This document shows, in pieces, positions 9,237-18,827 of a DNA stretch of 64,000 bases. Every line of letters starts with the position of its first letter. Position 1 is the first letter of the stretch. A program made the position numbers and the translations under genes. The DNA is from CAYSWS01 sp964434935 (lineage in GTDB: Bacteria > Patescibacteriota > WWE3 > UBA101185 > UBA10185): positions 19,125 through 83,124 of the forward strand of contig CAYSWS010000002.1 in NCBI GenBank assembly GCA_964434935.1. Reading direction: 5' to 3'. Under the pieces are notes generated by a model, which saw nothing but the letters and a program-made list of their open reading frames with translations, was not told the origin of the DNA and did not search any database.

Positions 9237-9923
9237 TTACCTTAAAACATAAGCGGCATAATCTTTACCTAAAGGAGTTTCCACGGCGGCTGTTTGTTCG
9301 TCAGAAAGTTCTTCAAAATATTTTCTAAAGCCTCTTATGGAATTACCATGGCAGGAAATAGCCACGTTCACTCCTGTTTGCTTTACTAAAGGCACGATCT
9401 CATCGCAAAAATCTTTGACCCGGGTGCAGACCATGGCTAGGTTCTCGCCGCCGGGAGGAATGACATTATAATCTCTTCTAAAAGCATGCAGCAGTTCCTT
9501 GTTCCACAAATAAAGTTCCAATTTACTGTACCCTTCCAGCACACCGTATCCTCTTTCTTTGATACGTGGATCCTTGACGATCTCCAGAGACTTGGCTGTT
9601 TGATTTTGCGACATGACGATCTCCATAGTTTTTATAGCTCTTTTTAGATCAGAAGAAATAAGCATGCCGATCTTCTTATCCTTTAATTTAGGTGTCAGTT
9701 CCTCAGCCTGTTCTCTTCCTTTTTCAGTAATATCGCAGTCTCGCCAACCGCTGAAGATAAAATTAGCATTATCTTCCGATTGCCCATGCCTGAAAATATA
9801 CATGACCGGATATTTTGTTGATTCTTCTTTAGGTAGGGGATCGACCTTTTTGTAAGTAAGAAGTTCAACAGCTCTGTCCACTTCTTCTTGGGAATATCTT
9901 TGGTAGAAGGCAGTAAGGTCCAT
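9237..9923 (-). CDS. Phosphoglycerate mutase-like histidine phosphatase
   Basis: 228-aa protein of the histidine phosphatase superfamily, close to cofactor-dependent phosphoglycerate mutase. It has the catalytic RHGQSEDN motif, FSGWRDCDITEKG, the GYGVLEG motif, PPGGENLA and the second-histidine motif CHGNSIRG. It probably converts 3- to 2-phosphoglycerate, completing the step before enolase, with which it is convergent (9 nt apart). The N-terminal 50 residues before the RHG motif are longer than in classic GpmA. A broader phosphatase role is possible. Confidence 0.82.
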   Translation of the reverse strand: MDLTAFYQRYSQEEVDRAVELLTYKKVDPLPKEESTKYPVMYIFRHGQSEDNANFIFSGWRDCDITEKGREQAEELTPKLKDKKIGMLISSDLKRAIKTMEIVMSQNQTAKSLEIVKDPRIKERGYGVLEGYSKLELYLWNKELLHAFRRDYNVIPPGGENLAMVCTRVKDFCDEIVPLVKQTGVNVAISCHGNSIRGFRKYFEELSDEQTAAVETPLGKDYAAYVLR

Positions 9924-9929
9924 GTATAA

Positions 9930-9935
9930 ATATTA
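9930..9935 (-). promoter_or_regulatory. Extended -10 of phosphoglycerate mutase gene, leaderless type
   Basis: On the minus strand TGC-TAATAT followed by exactly 6 nt and the ATG at 9923. No -35 match. Confidence 0.5.
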
Positions 9936-9955
9936 GCACATGAATTAATTTATGA

Positions 9956-9961
9956 TATCAT
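9956..9961 (+). promoter_or_regulatory. Extended -10 of dedA gene
   Basis: TGA-TATCAT, then 7 nt to the GTG at 9969. It faces the divergent mutase promoter about 20 nt away. Confidence 0.45.
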
Positions 9962-9968
9962 CACCTTT

Positions 9969-10643
9969 GTGAACCAAATAGTCGATGCCTTTTTAAATCA
10001 TGATCTCATGAGATTCATACAGCTTATAGGGCTGGTGGGTGTATTTACGGTCGTCTTTTCCGAATCAGGTCTCTTGATCGGATTTTTCTTACCCGGCGAC
10101 AGCCTGCTTTTCACAGCCGGTCTTCTGGCTTCTCCGGGATTTCATTTGTTTAGCATCTGGACATTAGCCATTGGTGCTAATATAGCCGCTGTGTTGGGCG
10201 ACAATGTAGGATACGAATTCGGCAAGAGAGTAGGCAGGAAGTTGTTTAGGAAGGAAGAGTCCCTGTTATTCAAACCGAAAAATGTCATCAAGGCCCAGGA
10301 ATTCTACGAAAAGCACGGTGGTAAGGCTATAGTCATCGCCAGATTCATGCCTATTGTGAGAACTTTCGTACCGGTGGTGGCGGGCATAGGCAAGATGGAC
10401 CATAAACGTTTTACTTTTTTTAATTTTTTAGGCGGGACCATGTGGACGTGGGGCATGAGTTGGTTGGGTTACTATTTGGGTAGCATAATACCTGATGTTG
10501 ATAAATATCTCTTACCTATTGTACTGGTGATCATTATTATTTCCGTGTTGCCTCCCATTTGGCATGTTTATAAGGAAAATAAGGAATCCTGGCACGAAAA
10601 ACTAAGGGAAAAGGTCAGGAATAAGATAAAATATGGTGCTTAA
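9969..10643 (+). CDS. DedA family membrane protein
   Basis: 224-aa multi-pass protein of the DedA/SNARE-associated superfamily, several members of which are undecaprenyl-phosphate or phospholipid flippases. Family signatures are the N-terminal ESGLLIGFFLPGDSLLF, the central GDNVGYEFGKRVGRKLF and the basic RFMPIVRTFVPVVAG segment, followed by C-terminal helices and a charged tail. The start is GTG. It overlaps the 3' end of lexA by 4 nt. Recycling of the wall lipid carrier would fit the many murein genes here, but is inference. Confidence 0.9.
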   Translation: MNQIVDAFLNHDLMRFIQLIGLVGVFTVVFSESGLLIGFFLPGDSLLFTAGLLASPGFHLFSIWTLAIGANIAAVLGDNVGYEFGKRVGRKLFRKEESLLFKPKNVIKAQEFYEKHGGKAIVIARFMPIVRTFVPVVAGIGKMDHKRFTFFNFLGGTMWTWGMSWLGYYLGSIIPDVDKYLLPIVLVIIIISVLPPIWHVYKENKESWHEKLREKVRNKIKYGA

Positions 10644-11269
10644 TCGTACCTTCTGATAATACCCGTCACCTTACCCTGGACTTGCACTTCGCTGGCTTTG
10701 ACTATGATGGGATCCATGTTCTGGTTGGCCGGCTGCAATCTTATCTTGCCGTTTTCCTCACGGTAGAACTTTTTCAAGGTAGCAAAGCCGTTATCCAATA
10801 AGGCCACCACTATATCACCGTTGTTAGCTGTGTCCTGGTGCTGAATGACCACATTATCGCCGTCAAAAATACCCTCATCGATCATCGAATCTCCTCTAAC
10901 TTGCAGCACGTAGCACCTTTTTGTCTTGGAAACCAGGTCCGAAGACACCAAGACAGTATTTATGGGATTCTCAATAGCCTCAATAGGTTCGCCAGCGGCT
11001 ATGTAGCCCACTACAGGCAGTTCTATGGCGTTCATGGATGTGCTGAAGGCATCGTCTATCACCTCAATGCCTCTGACAGCTCCCTCATACCTTTTTATAA
11101 CACCTTTTTTACTGAGAGCCTGTAAATGTTCATGTACGGTAGCCAAAGAAGAAAGACTCATGGCATCGGCTATCTCCTGTAATGTGGGTGAGGTGCCGTT
11201 TAGCTGAATATACTGGGAAATATAATCTAGGATCTGTCTTTGTCTTTTATATAGTGTAATTGGGCTCAT
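10640..11269 (-). CDS. lexA: LexA repressor
   Basis: 209-aa SOS repressor. Residues 1-65 form the winged-helix DNA-binding domain (ITLYKRQRQILDYI, SPTLQEIADAMSLSS). The self-cleavage site is the Ala-Gly bond in GYIAAGEP, the catalytic serine lies in GDSMIDEG and the lysine in ATLKKFY, so autoproteolysis should work. The start is preceded on the minus strand by AAAGG 6 nt upstream, so this gene has a leader and Shine-Dalgarno site. It is divergent from uvrB, as expected for an SOS module; a candidate operator lies between them. Confidence 0.94.
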   Translation of the reverse strand: MSPITLYKRQRQILDYISQYIQLNGTSPTLQEIADAMSLSSLATVHEHLQALSKKGVIKRYEGAVRGIEVIDDAFSTSMNAIELPVVGYIAAGEPIEAIENPINTVLVSSDLVSKTKRCYVLQVRGDSMIDEGIFDGDNVVIQHQDTANNGDIVVALLDNGFATLKKFYREENGKIRLQPANQNMDPIIVKASEVQVQGKVTGIIRRYD

Positions 11270-11300
11270 GTGGTGCCTTTCGTAAAAACTTTGTATTTTC

Positions 11301-11323
11301 TTTGGTAATTATATGCTACCGAA
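11301..11323. promoter_or_regulatory. Candidate LexA operator between lexA and uvrB
   Basis: Imperfect inverted repeat TTTGGTA-N9-TACCGAA (one mismatch), overlapping a TATAAT (minus strand, 11309-11314) that could serve lexA. Half-site-like copies ACCGAACA (11318-11325) and ACCAAACA (11329-11336) follow. It differs from the E. coli and Bacillus LexA boxes. No equivalent was found by eye before uvrA or uvrC. Confidence 0.4.
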
Positions 11324-11373
11324 CAAACACCAAACATGTCAACAACTTTCCATAGAAAACCCAAACATTGTGC

Positions 11374-11379
11374 TAAAAT
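11374..11379 (+). promoter_or_regulatory. Extended -10 of uvrB, leaderless type
   Basis: TGC-TAAAAT followed by exactly 6 nt and the ATG at 11386. Confidence 0.55.
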
Positions 11380-11385
11380 CTTTTT

Positions 11386-13464
11386 ATGTTCAAATTGCAG
11401 GCAGACTTTGTGCCTACGGGCGATCAGCCCCAGGCTATAGACTTTCTCAAGCATAATCTGGAGCAGGGAGCGCGTCATCAGGTGTTGCTGGGGGTCACCG
11501 GCAGCGGCAAGACCTTTACCATGGCCAATGTCATCCAGGAAGTACAAAAGCCAACCTTAGTTCTATCTCACAACAAAACTCTGGCTGCCCAGCTCTATCA
11601 GGAGTTCAAAGAGTTTTTCCCCCATAACGCCGTCGAATATTTTGTGAGCTACTATGATTATTATCAGCCGGAGAGTTATTTGCCGGCCACCGATACCTAT
11701 ATTGAAAAGGATGCTGACATCAATGAACGCATTGATAGGCTGCGCTTGGCGGCTACCACATCTCTCATGACGCGGCAGGATGTGATCGTGGTGAGTTCTG
11801 TGTCCTGTATTTATAACCTTGGTTCGCCGGCTGAGTATTCCAAATTTGCTGTAGAGCTCAGAAAAGGCATGAAGATAAGGTTGCAGGATCTTCTCAAAAG
11901 ACTCAATCAGATCTTTTATGAACGATCGGAATTTGATTTTAAAAGGGGAACTTACAGAGTCAGGGGTAATATTGTCGATGTCTATCCTGCCTATGTTGAT
12001 TACGCTCTCAGGCTGGAAATATTTGATGATAATCTGATCGATATAGATTATTTTGACCCTCTTACAGGAACAAGTGTGGGGTTTGAGGATCTACCGCAAA
12101 CAAGACGTGGCAGTTACATAAAAGCTCTCACTCAGAACGAGCTGCAGCACCTGAGAGATATGTTAAGAAGCCACAGTCCTATAAGCATCTTTCCCGCCAA
12201 GCACTATATTACGGCTGAAGAAAAAAGAGAAGGTGCTCTGCAGCAGATACGTCACGATCTGGACTTTAGGGTCAAAGAGCTGGAATCAGCGGGAAAGAAC
12301 ATTGAAGCCTATCGATTAAAACAGCGCACTAATTACGATCTGGAAATGATGCAGGAAATAGGTTATTGCAAAGGTATAGAGAATTATTCCAGATATTTTG
12401 ATGGTAGAAAACCGGGCGAACCTCCGTATACACTAATGGATTTTTTCCCTGATGATTATTTGCTGGTGATCGATGAGTCTCACATCACGGTCCCCCAGGT
12501 CAGAGGCATGTACAATGGCGACAGGTCCCGCAAGGAGAATCTTATCAACTATGGTTTTAGGCTGCCCTCAGCATTGGATAATCGCCCCCTGAACTTTGAG
12601 GAATTCTTAAGAAAGATCAATCAGGCGGTTTATATAAGCGCTACGCCTGCAGAGTGGGAGCTAAGCATGTCCCAGGGTTTGGTAGCTGAACAGCTTATCA
12701 GGCCCACCGGCATTGTGGATCCACGAGTAACCATTTTGCCCTCCGAAAATCAGATCGAAGACCTGTTGCAAAGGATCCAGCAGCGGGTCAAGGACAGGCA
12801 AAGGGTGCTGGTGACAACCTTGACCAAGAGAATGGCGGAAGAGCTCTCCACTTATCTCAAGGAAAAAGGCATAAACGTCACTTATCTACATTCGGACATA
12901 GATACTTTGGAAAGGACCGACATTTTGGACGATCTGAGAAAAGGTAATTATGATGTTCTGGTTGGCATCAATCTCTTAAGAGAAGGTTTAGATTTACCGG
13001 AAGTGTCTCTAGTGGCCATCCTCGATGCCGATAAAGAGGGCTTTTTAAGATCGGACACCTCTTTGGTGCAGACCATGGGCAGAGCAGCCAGGCATATATT
13101 AGGAGAAGTGGTCATGTATGCCGATAAGGTCACCGGTAGCATGGAGAGAGCTATTAACGAAGTCGACAGGCGTCGTGAGATACAGGTAGCTTACAATAAG
13201 GAACATGACGTGACCCCGGTGCAGATCGAAAAACCCTTCCGAGACAAGCTCATAGACGAGGTCATCGAAGAACAGATCACTAAAAAAGACCATGACCGAG
13301 ATACGGAGATCGATTATATGCAGTTGCCGCCACGGGAATTGAAAGCCGAGATCAAGAAAATGGAAAAGCTTATGAAGTTCGAAGCCGAAATGTTGAATTT
13401 TGAAGCTGCGGCTGAGCTTAGAGATAAAATAATTAGGATCAAGAAAAACTCCAATATTGACTAG
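11386..13464 (+). CDS. uvrB: UvrABC system protein B
   Basis: 692-aa DNA-damage verification helicase of nucleotide excision repair. Motifs include Walker A GVTGSGKT near residue 40, YYDYYQPESYLP of the beta-hairpin region, the DESH box, helicase motifs through MGRAARH, and a C-terminal UVR coiled coil (about 650-685: KAEIKKMEKLMKFEAEMLN) for UvrC binding. Full length. Divergent from lexA and so probably SOS-controlled. The ATG is only 12 nt downstream of the start of the -10 hexamer, so its mRNA is probably leaderless. Confidence 0.97.
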   Translation: MFKLQADFVPTGDQPQAIDFLKHNLEQGARHQVLLGVTGSGKTFTMANVIQEVQKPTLVLSHNKTLAAQLYQEFKEFFPHNAVEYFVSYYDYYQPESYLPATDTYIEKDADINERIDRLRLAATTSLMTRQDVIVVSSVSCIYNLGSPAEYSKFAVELRKGMKIRLQDLLKRLNQIFYERSEFDFKRGTYRVRGNIVDVYPAYVDYALRLEIFDDNLIDIDYFDPLTGTSVGFEDLPQTRRGSYIKALTQNELQHLRDMLRSHSPISIFPAKHYITAEEKREGALQQIRHDLDFRVKELESAGKNIEAYRLKQRTNYDLEMMQEIGYCKGIENYSRYFDGRKPGEPPYTLMDFFPDDYLLVIDESHITVPQVRGMYNGDRSRKENLINYGFRLPSALDNRPLNFEEFLRKINQAVYISATPAEWELSMSQGLVAEQLIRPTGIVDPRVTILPSENQIEDLLQRIQQRVKDRQRVLVTTLTKRMAEELSTYLKEKGINVTYLHSDIDTLERTDILDDLRKGNYDVLVGINLLREGLDLPEVSLVAILDADKEGFLRSDTSLVQTMGRAARHILGEVVMYADKVTGSMERAINEVDRRREIQVAYNKEHDVTPVQIEKPFRDKLIDEVIEEQITKKDHDRDTEIDYMQLPPRELKAEIKKMEKLMKFEAEMLNFEAAAELRDKIIRIKKNSNID

Positions 13465-13509
13465 TCTTATTTTGGTTTGTACAATCAATAAAACTTAGCT
13501 GTCTCAATT

Positions 13510-15774
13510 ATGACAAATAAATATCTACGAAATGCTTCCGGACTATTAAAACATATCAAAAATATCCTTATTTTGATCGGGCAAGTTCTCATTTCCCTTT
13601 TTGATGAAATTATCATTTTAATTGGGAGACTGAGAAACAAAGCTAAAGAGATAAAAAAACAGCAGGACTTCTCATCACTAAAAAAAATATTGGACAAAAT
13701 GACTGCCCTAAAAGCCCCAACTTTAAGCGTAAGAAAAAAAGTAAAAAAGAACTGGGTTCCCGGTTATAAGGAGGTAGAGTATAAACCCAGGAAAACGACA
13801 CTCAGGATCTTGGTCAGAAGATTTTTGATCTTCTTTTCCGGTGTTTTGTTCGCTGTAATATTTTTGCTCATCCCTTCACATGTTCTGGTCTGGCTCCACG
13901 ATCTGCCCAATCCTGACCTTTTAGTTACTCGGCAAATACCCACACCTACCAGGATATTGGATAGGAATGGCAGATTACTTTACGAGATCTTCATCGAAAA
14001 AAGATACGAGCCCGTAAAAATTAAGCAAATACCTCAGCATATGATCGATGCCACTATTGCTGTAGAGGATGCCCAGTTTTACACCCACGCGGGCTTTGAG
14101 CCTAAGAGCATGCTTAGGGCAGCCAAGTCAACCTTTGTCGATAATAACCTGCAAGGAGGTTCCACTATAACTCAGCAGTTGATAAAAAATGTTTTACTTT
14201 CTCCGGAGAGAACGATTTCCAGGAAATTGAAGGAACTGGTCCTATCCGTTGCCGCTGAGGCTAGGTATTCTAAGGCACAGATCTTGGAACTGTACTTGAA
14301 CAATATATCCTACGGAGGATCCGCTTGGGGGATCCAATCAGCGGCGCAAAAGTTCTTTGCTAAAAATGTTTGGGAATTAGACCTGGCCGAAGCTGCTTTA
14401 CTGGCAGGTTTGCCAACAGCGCCAACCACTTATTCTCCCCTGACGGGAAATTTCGAGGTGGCCAAGCAAAGACAAAAGTATGTATTGGATCGGATGAAGG
14501 ACCTGGGTTATATCACCAAGCAGGAAGCTGAGGATGCTTATGCGGAGGAGTTGATCTTCGCTCCACAGACAGAATATATACGAGCACCGCACTTTGTGGC
14601 CTATGTACGCAAAGATCTGGAGGAAAGGTTCGGCAAGAATTTTGTTGATCTGGGCGGACTGACCGTGACCACTACTTTAGATCTGGACCTGCAGGAAGAA
14701 GTGCAGCGCATAGTTAAGGAGGAGGTGGAAAAGAACGCCCGGCTTAAGATCTCCAATGGAGCTGCCGTGGTCCTGGATTCGAAAACCGGGGAAATTCTGG
14801 CTTATGTTGGCTCTATAGATTATTTTAAAGAAAATTGGGGAGCTTTTGATGTCATAACTTCCTACCGTCAACCGGGGTCTTCCATAAAACCTGTGACCTA
14901 CGCCTTGGCCCTGGAGAACGGATACACGGCCGCTTCTATTTTAAAAGATGAGCCGGTTAGTTATAAAATTAAAGGTCAGCCTGATTACACTCCCAGAAAT
15001 TATGATGGAAAATACCACGGTAACGTGACTGTGAGACAAGCTTTGTCTAACTCCTATAATATACCGGCCGTGAGGTTAGCCAAAGCTTTAGGCCCGGACA
15101 ATATTGTGGCTTTCGGGAAGAGGTTCGGATTGACTAATTGGGAAGTTGACGGTTCGTATGGCCTTTCGGTCACACTGGGCGGTAAGGAAGTAAGATTATT
15201 GGATCACACAAATCTTTATGCCGCGCTAGCCAGGCAGGGGAACTATTTAGAGCCAACTCCATATCTTTCTATTGTGGACGGCATGGGGTTTGATGTTTAT
15301 AAGGATGAGAGGCAGCCCCAAAAAGTAATTAATGAAGGCACAGCCTATATTTTGTGGAGCATTTTATCGGATAGCGTTTCCAGGCTACCGGCCTTTGGTC
15401 CTAATAACTATTTGGACATTCCCGGTAAGACGGTAGCTGTAAAAACAGGCACCACGGATCAGATCAAGGATAATTTTACTTTGGGATTCACGCCAAGTTA
15501 TACGACAGGTGTTTGGGTAGGCAACAATGACGGTACACCTCTGGATAGAAGCCTGGCCTCAGGCTTGAGTGGCGCAGCCCCCATGTGGAACAGGATCATG
15601 ACTTTGGTGCTGAAAGATAAAGGAGATGAAAAAATGGTAATGCCGTCAAATGTTTTTATGAAATATGACGAAAGCTGTAAGAAAAGCGAGGTTTTCATTA
15701 AAGGTTCCAAAGTACCGGACCATTTGTGTGCCGTAAAAGATGATAAAAAGGACAAAAATGGTGAAAATAATTAA
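13510..15774 (+). CDS. Bifunctional penicillin-binding protein, class A (PBP1a type)
   Basis: 754-aa murein synthase. A basic cytoplasmic N-terminus (about 1-100) precedes one membrane helix (about 103-125). The GT51 glycosyltransferase domain has the catalytic Glu in AVEDAQFYTH and the GGSTITQQLIKN and RKLKELVLS motifs; the transpeptidase domain has the active serine in GSSIKP, SYN (SYNIPAVR) and KTGTTD. Together with the class B PBP at the window start, FtsW and RodA it makes a complete set of wall polymerases. It sits between uvrB and uvrA without functional link. Confidence 0.95.
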   Translation: MTNKYLRNASGLLKHIKNILILIGQVLISLFDEIIILIGRLRNKAKEIKKQQDFSSLKKILDKMTALKAPTLSVRKKVKKNWVPGYKEVEYKPRKTTLRILVRRFLIFFSGVLFAVIFLLIPSHVLVWLHDLPNPDLLVTRQIPTPTRILDRNGRLLYEIFIEKRYEPVKIKQIPQHMIDATIAVEDAQFYTHAGFEPKSMLRAAKSTFVDNNLQGGSTITQQLIKNVLLSPERTISRKLKELVLSVAAEARYSKAQILELYLNNISYGGSAWGIQSAAQKFFAKNVWELDLAEAALLAGLPTAPTTYSPLTGNFEVAKQRQKYVLDRMKDLGYITKQEAEDAYAEELIFAPQTEYIRAPHFVAYVRKDLEERFGKNFVDLGGLTVTTTLDLDLQEEVQRIVKEEVEKNARLKISNGAAVVLDSKTGEILAYVGSIDYFKENWGAFDVITSYRQPGSSIKPVTYALALENGYTAASILKDEPVSYKIKGQPDYTPRNYDGKYHGNVTVRQALSNSYNIPAVRLAKALGPDNIVAFGKRFGLTNWEVDGSYGLSVTLGGKEVRLLDHTNLYAALARQGNYLEPTPYLSIVDGMGFDVYKDERQPQKVINEGTAYILWSILSDSVSRLPAFGPNNYLDIPGKTVAVKTGTTDQIKDNFTLGFTPSYTTGVWVGNNDGTPLDRSLASGLSGAAPMWNRIMTLVLKDKGDEKMVMPSNVFMKYDESCKKSEVFIKGSKVPDHLCAVKDDKKDKNGENN

Positions 15775-15817
15775 AAAGCTGATAATTTAAGTTCTTCACA
15801 AACCCAAAGAAATACCG

Positions 15818-15823
15818 TAGAAT
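15818..15823 (+). promoter_or_regulatory. -10 element of uvrA, short leader
   Basis: TAGAAT with 10 nt to the ATG at 15834, giving a leader of about 3-4 nt. An ATG at 15829 is out of frame. Confidence 0.35.
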
Positions 15824-15833
15824 TTTCTATGTT

Positions 15834-18827
15834 ATGGACAAGCCTTCAGCCTTGACACACATCGTTATAAAGGGTGCCAGACAACATAATTTAAAAAATA
15901 TAGATCTTAGTATCCCTAAAAATAAGTTCATTGTCTTTACCGGAGTCTCAGGCTCAGGAAAATCGTCACTGGCTATGGACACTATATATGCGGACGGGCA
16001 AAGAAGATATGTGGAAAGCCTTTCCGCCTATGCCAGGCAATTTTTAGGCATTATGGACAAACCGGATGTTGATTCTGTGGAGGGACTGGCCCCGGCCATT
16101 GCCATAGATCAAAAGACTACTTCCAGGAATCCACGCTCTACCGTAGGTACAGTCACGGAGGTATACGACTATTTGAGGTTGCTGTTTGCCCGAGTCGGAC
16201 ATCCGCATTGCCCGGAGTGCGGAAGAGAGATCCAAAGACAGTCAGCGCAGGAGATCACGGAGCAAATAGTTTCCACTCTGGAGATGAGCGAAGATTTCAA
16301 TACAGCTAAAGGAGTGAGATACTTTATTCTTTCTCCGATCATTAAAGACAGAAAAGGGGAGTACAGCAGTTTGTTCGAAAATCTGAGAAAACAAGGCCTG
16401 GTCAGAGCCAGGATAGATGGTGCGATCAGGGATCTCAGAGAAAGTCTGACATTGATCAAGACCAACAAGCACTCCATTGAAGCGGTCATTTCTAGGGAAG
16501 TGATCAATAAAAAAAGATTATCCGAACCCAAGGCCAGGAAAGACTTTATAAGTAGCATAAATCAAATTGTGGAGACCGCCCTAAGGCTTAGTAATGGTAA
16601 CGTGCTTTTAAGTATAGTTAAAGATAAGGAATTTGATTTTCCTGTATCTCCTAAGGAATTTGACGACCATCTCTATTCGGAGAACTTTGCCTGCCCTTTT
16701 TGCAATATATCTCTGCCTGATCTGGAACCAAGAACCTTTTCCTTTAACTCACCCCACGGTGCTTGCCCGGTGTGCGACGGGCTGGGCACACAGATGGAAA
16801 TTGACGTTAACTTATTGTTCAATCCCAACCTTTCCGTCTTGGAAGGCGGTTTTTATCCCTGGACCAGAGTGTTCGAGCACAGCTCCTGGACAGCTAACAT
16901 CGTCAATGCCGTGGCTGCAGAATACGGCATTCCTTTGAATGTTCCCATTAAAGAACTTAAAAAGTCGGCCATGGACATTTTGCTATATGGCGCCCCTCAA
17001 CAGAGACGTTTTTGGGTGACTTATAAAAATAGAGAGGGATTTACACATAGATACAAAGCCAGGTTCGAAGGGCTCATCCCCAACCTTATGAGAAGGTACA
17101 AGGAAACACAGTCAGATTTCATGAGACGGGAGATAGAAAAATACATGGTGCGGGACAATTGCGAGGGCTGCGGCGGCACCAGGCTTAAAAAAGCCTCATT
17201 ATCGGTAACGTTGGATAAATTTAATATTGCCGAAGTGTCCGAATTCTCCATTAGAAAGATACAGGCCTGGCTGGATGATCTGGAAAATAAGTTGACCAGC
17301 CGGGAGAAGCAAATTGCTGAGGCTCTGCTTAAAGAGATAGATTACCGTCTGCAATTTTTGATAGATGTGGGGATAGGTTACTTGACCCTGTCCAGGACCT
17401 CATCTCAGTTGTCGGGTGGAGAAGCGCAGAGGATCAGATTGGCATCACAAATAGGTTCAGGTCTGTCCGGTGTGCTCTATGTGCTGGATGAACCCTCCAT
17501 CGGTTTGCACCAAAAAGATCAGGGTAAGTTGATAAGAACTCTTAAGCATTTGCGGGATCTGGGTAATACGGTCATTGTGGTAGAACATGATATGGAAACC
17601 ATGCTGGAAGCTGATCATCTGGTTGATTTTGGGCCCGGAGCCGGCGAACATGGCGGAAAGATCGTGGCCGAAGGTACGCCTGAGGAGATCAAGCAGGCCA
17701 AAGATTCGTTAACGGGACAATATCTGTCCGGAAAAAAAGTTGTTGGGGCTAATGGCGTCAAGGAAGAGCACCAACTGCAGCAGTTGCTGGAAGACGAATC
17801 CAACCACAAAGTTATAAAAAGGCTCTCCGGCAAGACGGTCGTGCTCAAGGGAGCCAGAGGCAGGAATTTGAAGAACATCAACTTTGAGATCCCCTTGGGA
17901 AAATTCACCTGTGTCACGGGAGTCTCCGGCAGCGGCAAGTCGACTTTGGTCATGGACACATTTCATAAAGGATTAAGGCAGCACTTTGGTCTAAAAAATG
18001 ATGAGAGACCGGAAGAGTTTGATAGTTTGGAAGGTGCGGAGAATCTGGATAAGGTCATAGCCATCGATCAAAGTCCTATCGGCAGGACGCCAAAATCAAA
18101 TCCGGCTACCTACACTAAAACCTTCGATCATATCAGGGACCTTTTTGCCAAGACCGAAGAAGCCAGGATCAGAGGCTATAAACCCGGAAGATTTAGTTTT
18201 AATGTCAAGGGTGGACGATGCGAAGCCTGCCGGGGAGAAGGTCAGATCAAAATAGAAATGCAGTTCATGCCTGATGTCTACGTGAACTGCGAGGTCTGCC
18301 AGGGAAAAAGATACAACCGGGAAGCACAGGAAATATATTATAAGGGCAAGAATATCAGTGATGTGCTCAACATGACGGTGGAGGAAGCTCTGCGGTTCTT
18401 CGAAAATATACCGGCTATAAGAAGGAAGATACAAACTTTGCACGATGTCGGTTTGGGGTACATAAGACTGGGACAGCCGGCTCCTACTTTATCCGGAGGA
18501 GAAGCGCAAAGGGTTAAGTTGGCGCTGGAATTGTCCAAAAGACCTACCGGAAGCACGCTTTATATCCTTGACGAACCTACCACCGGCTTGCATTTTGCCG
18601 ATCTGGAAAGACTGATCGTCATACTAAAAAGATTGTCTGCCAGGGGAAATACCGTTGTCATCATCGAACACAACCTGGATATTATTTCGAATTCCGATTA
18701 CGTGGTAGACCTGGGACCCGAAGGCGGCTCTGAAGGTGGAGAGATAGTTTTTTCCGGTACCCTTTCACAACTAAGAAATAATAAGCAAAGCTACACAGCC
18801 CAAGCCCTAAGGCAATCGAAAAAATGA
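15834..18827 (+). CDS. uvrA: UvrABC system protein A
   Basis: 997-aa damage-recognition ATPase with two ABC modules. The first Walker A is GVSGSGKSSLAMDT (near 40) and the second GVSGSGKSTLVMDT (near 700). ABC signatures are LSGGEAQRIRLA and LSGGEAQRVKLA, each followed by VLDEPSIGLH or ILDEPTTGLH. Zn clusters include CPECG and CEACRGEGQIK. It is about 50 residues longer than E. coli UvrA, largely within the region between the first ABC halves. Its last 146 nt are overlapped antisense by the transglutaminase-like gene, but the UvrA C-terminus looks normal. Confidence 0.97.
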   Translation: MDKPSALTHIVIKGARQHNLKNIDLSIPKNKFIVFTGVSGSGKSSLAMDTIYADGQRRYVESLSAYARQFLGIMDKPDVDSVEGLAPAIAIDQKTTSRNPRSTVGTVTEVYDYLRLLFARVGHPHCPECGREIQRQSAQEITEQIVSTLEMSEDFNTAKGVRYFILSPIIKDRKGEYSSLFENLRKQGLVRARIDGAIRDLRESLTLIKTNKHSIEAVISREVINKKRLSEPKARKDFISSINQIVETALRLSNGNVLLSIVKDKEFDFPVSPKEFDDHLYSENFACPFCNISLPDLEPRTFSFNSPHGACPVCDGLGTQMEIDVNLLFNPNLSVLEGGFYPWTRVFEHSSWTANIVNAVAAEYGIPLNVPIKELKKSAMDILLYGAPQQRRFWVTYKNREGFTHRYKARFEGLIPNLMRRYKETQSDFMRREIEKYMVRDNCEGCGGTRLKKASLSVTLDKFNIAEVSEFSIRKIQAWLDDLENKLTSREKQIAEALLKEIDYRLQFLIDVGIGYLTLSRTSSQLSGGEAQRIRLASQIGSGLSGVLYVLDEPSIGLHQKDQGKLIRTLKHLRDLGNTVIVVEHDMETMLEADHLVDFGPGAGEHGGKIVAEGTPEEIKQAKDSLTGQYLSGKKVVGANGVKEEHQLQQLLEDESNHKVIKRLSGKTVVLKGARGRNLKNINFEIPLGKFTCVTGVSGSGKSTLVMDTFHKGLRQHFGLKNDERPEEFDSLEGAENLDKVIAIDQSPIGRTPKSNPATYTKTFDHIRDLFAKTEEARIRGYKPGRFSFNVKGGRCEACRGEGQIKIEMQFMPDVYVNCEVCQGKRYNREAQEIYYKGKNISDVLNMTVEEALRFFENIPAIRRKIQTLHDVGLGYIRLGQPAPTLSGGEAQRVKLALELSKRPTGSTLYILDEPTTGLHFADLERLIVILKRLSARGNTVVIIEHNLDIISNSDYVVDLGPEGGSEGGEIVFSGTLSQLRNNKQSYTAQALRQSKK

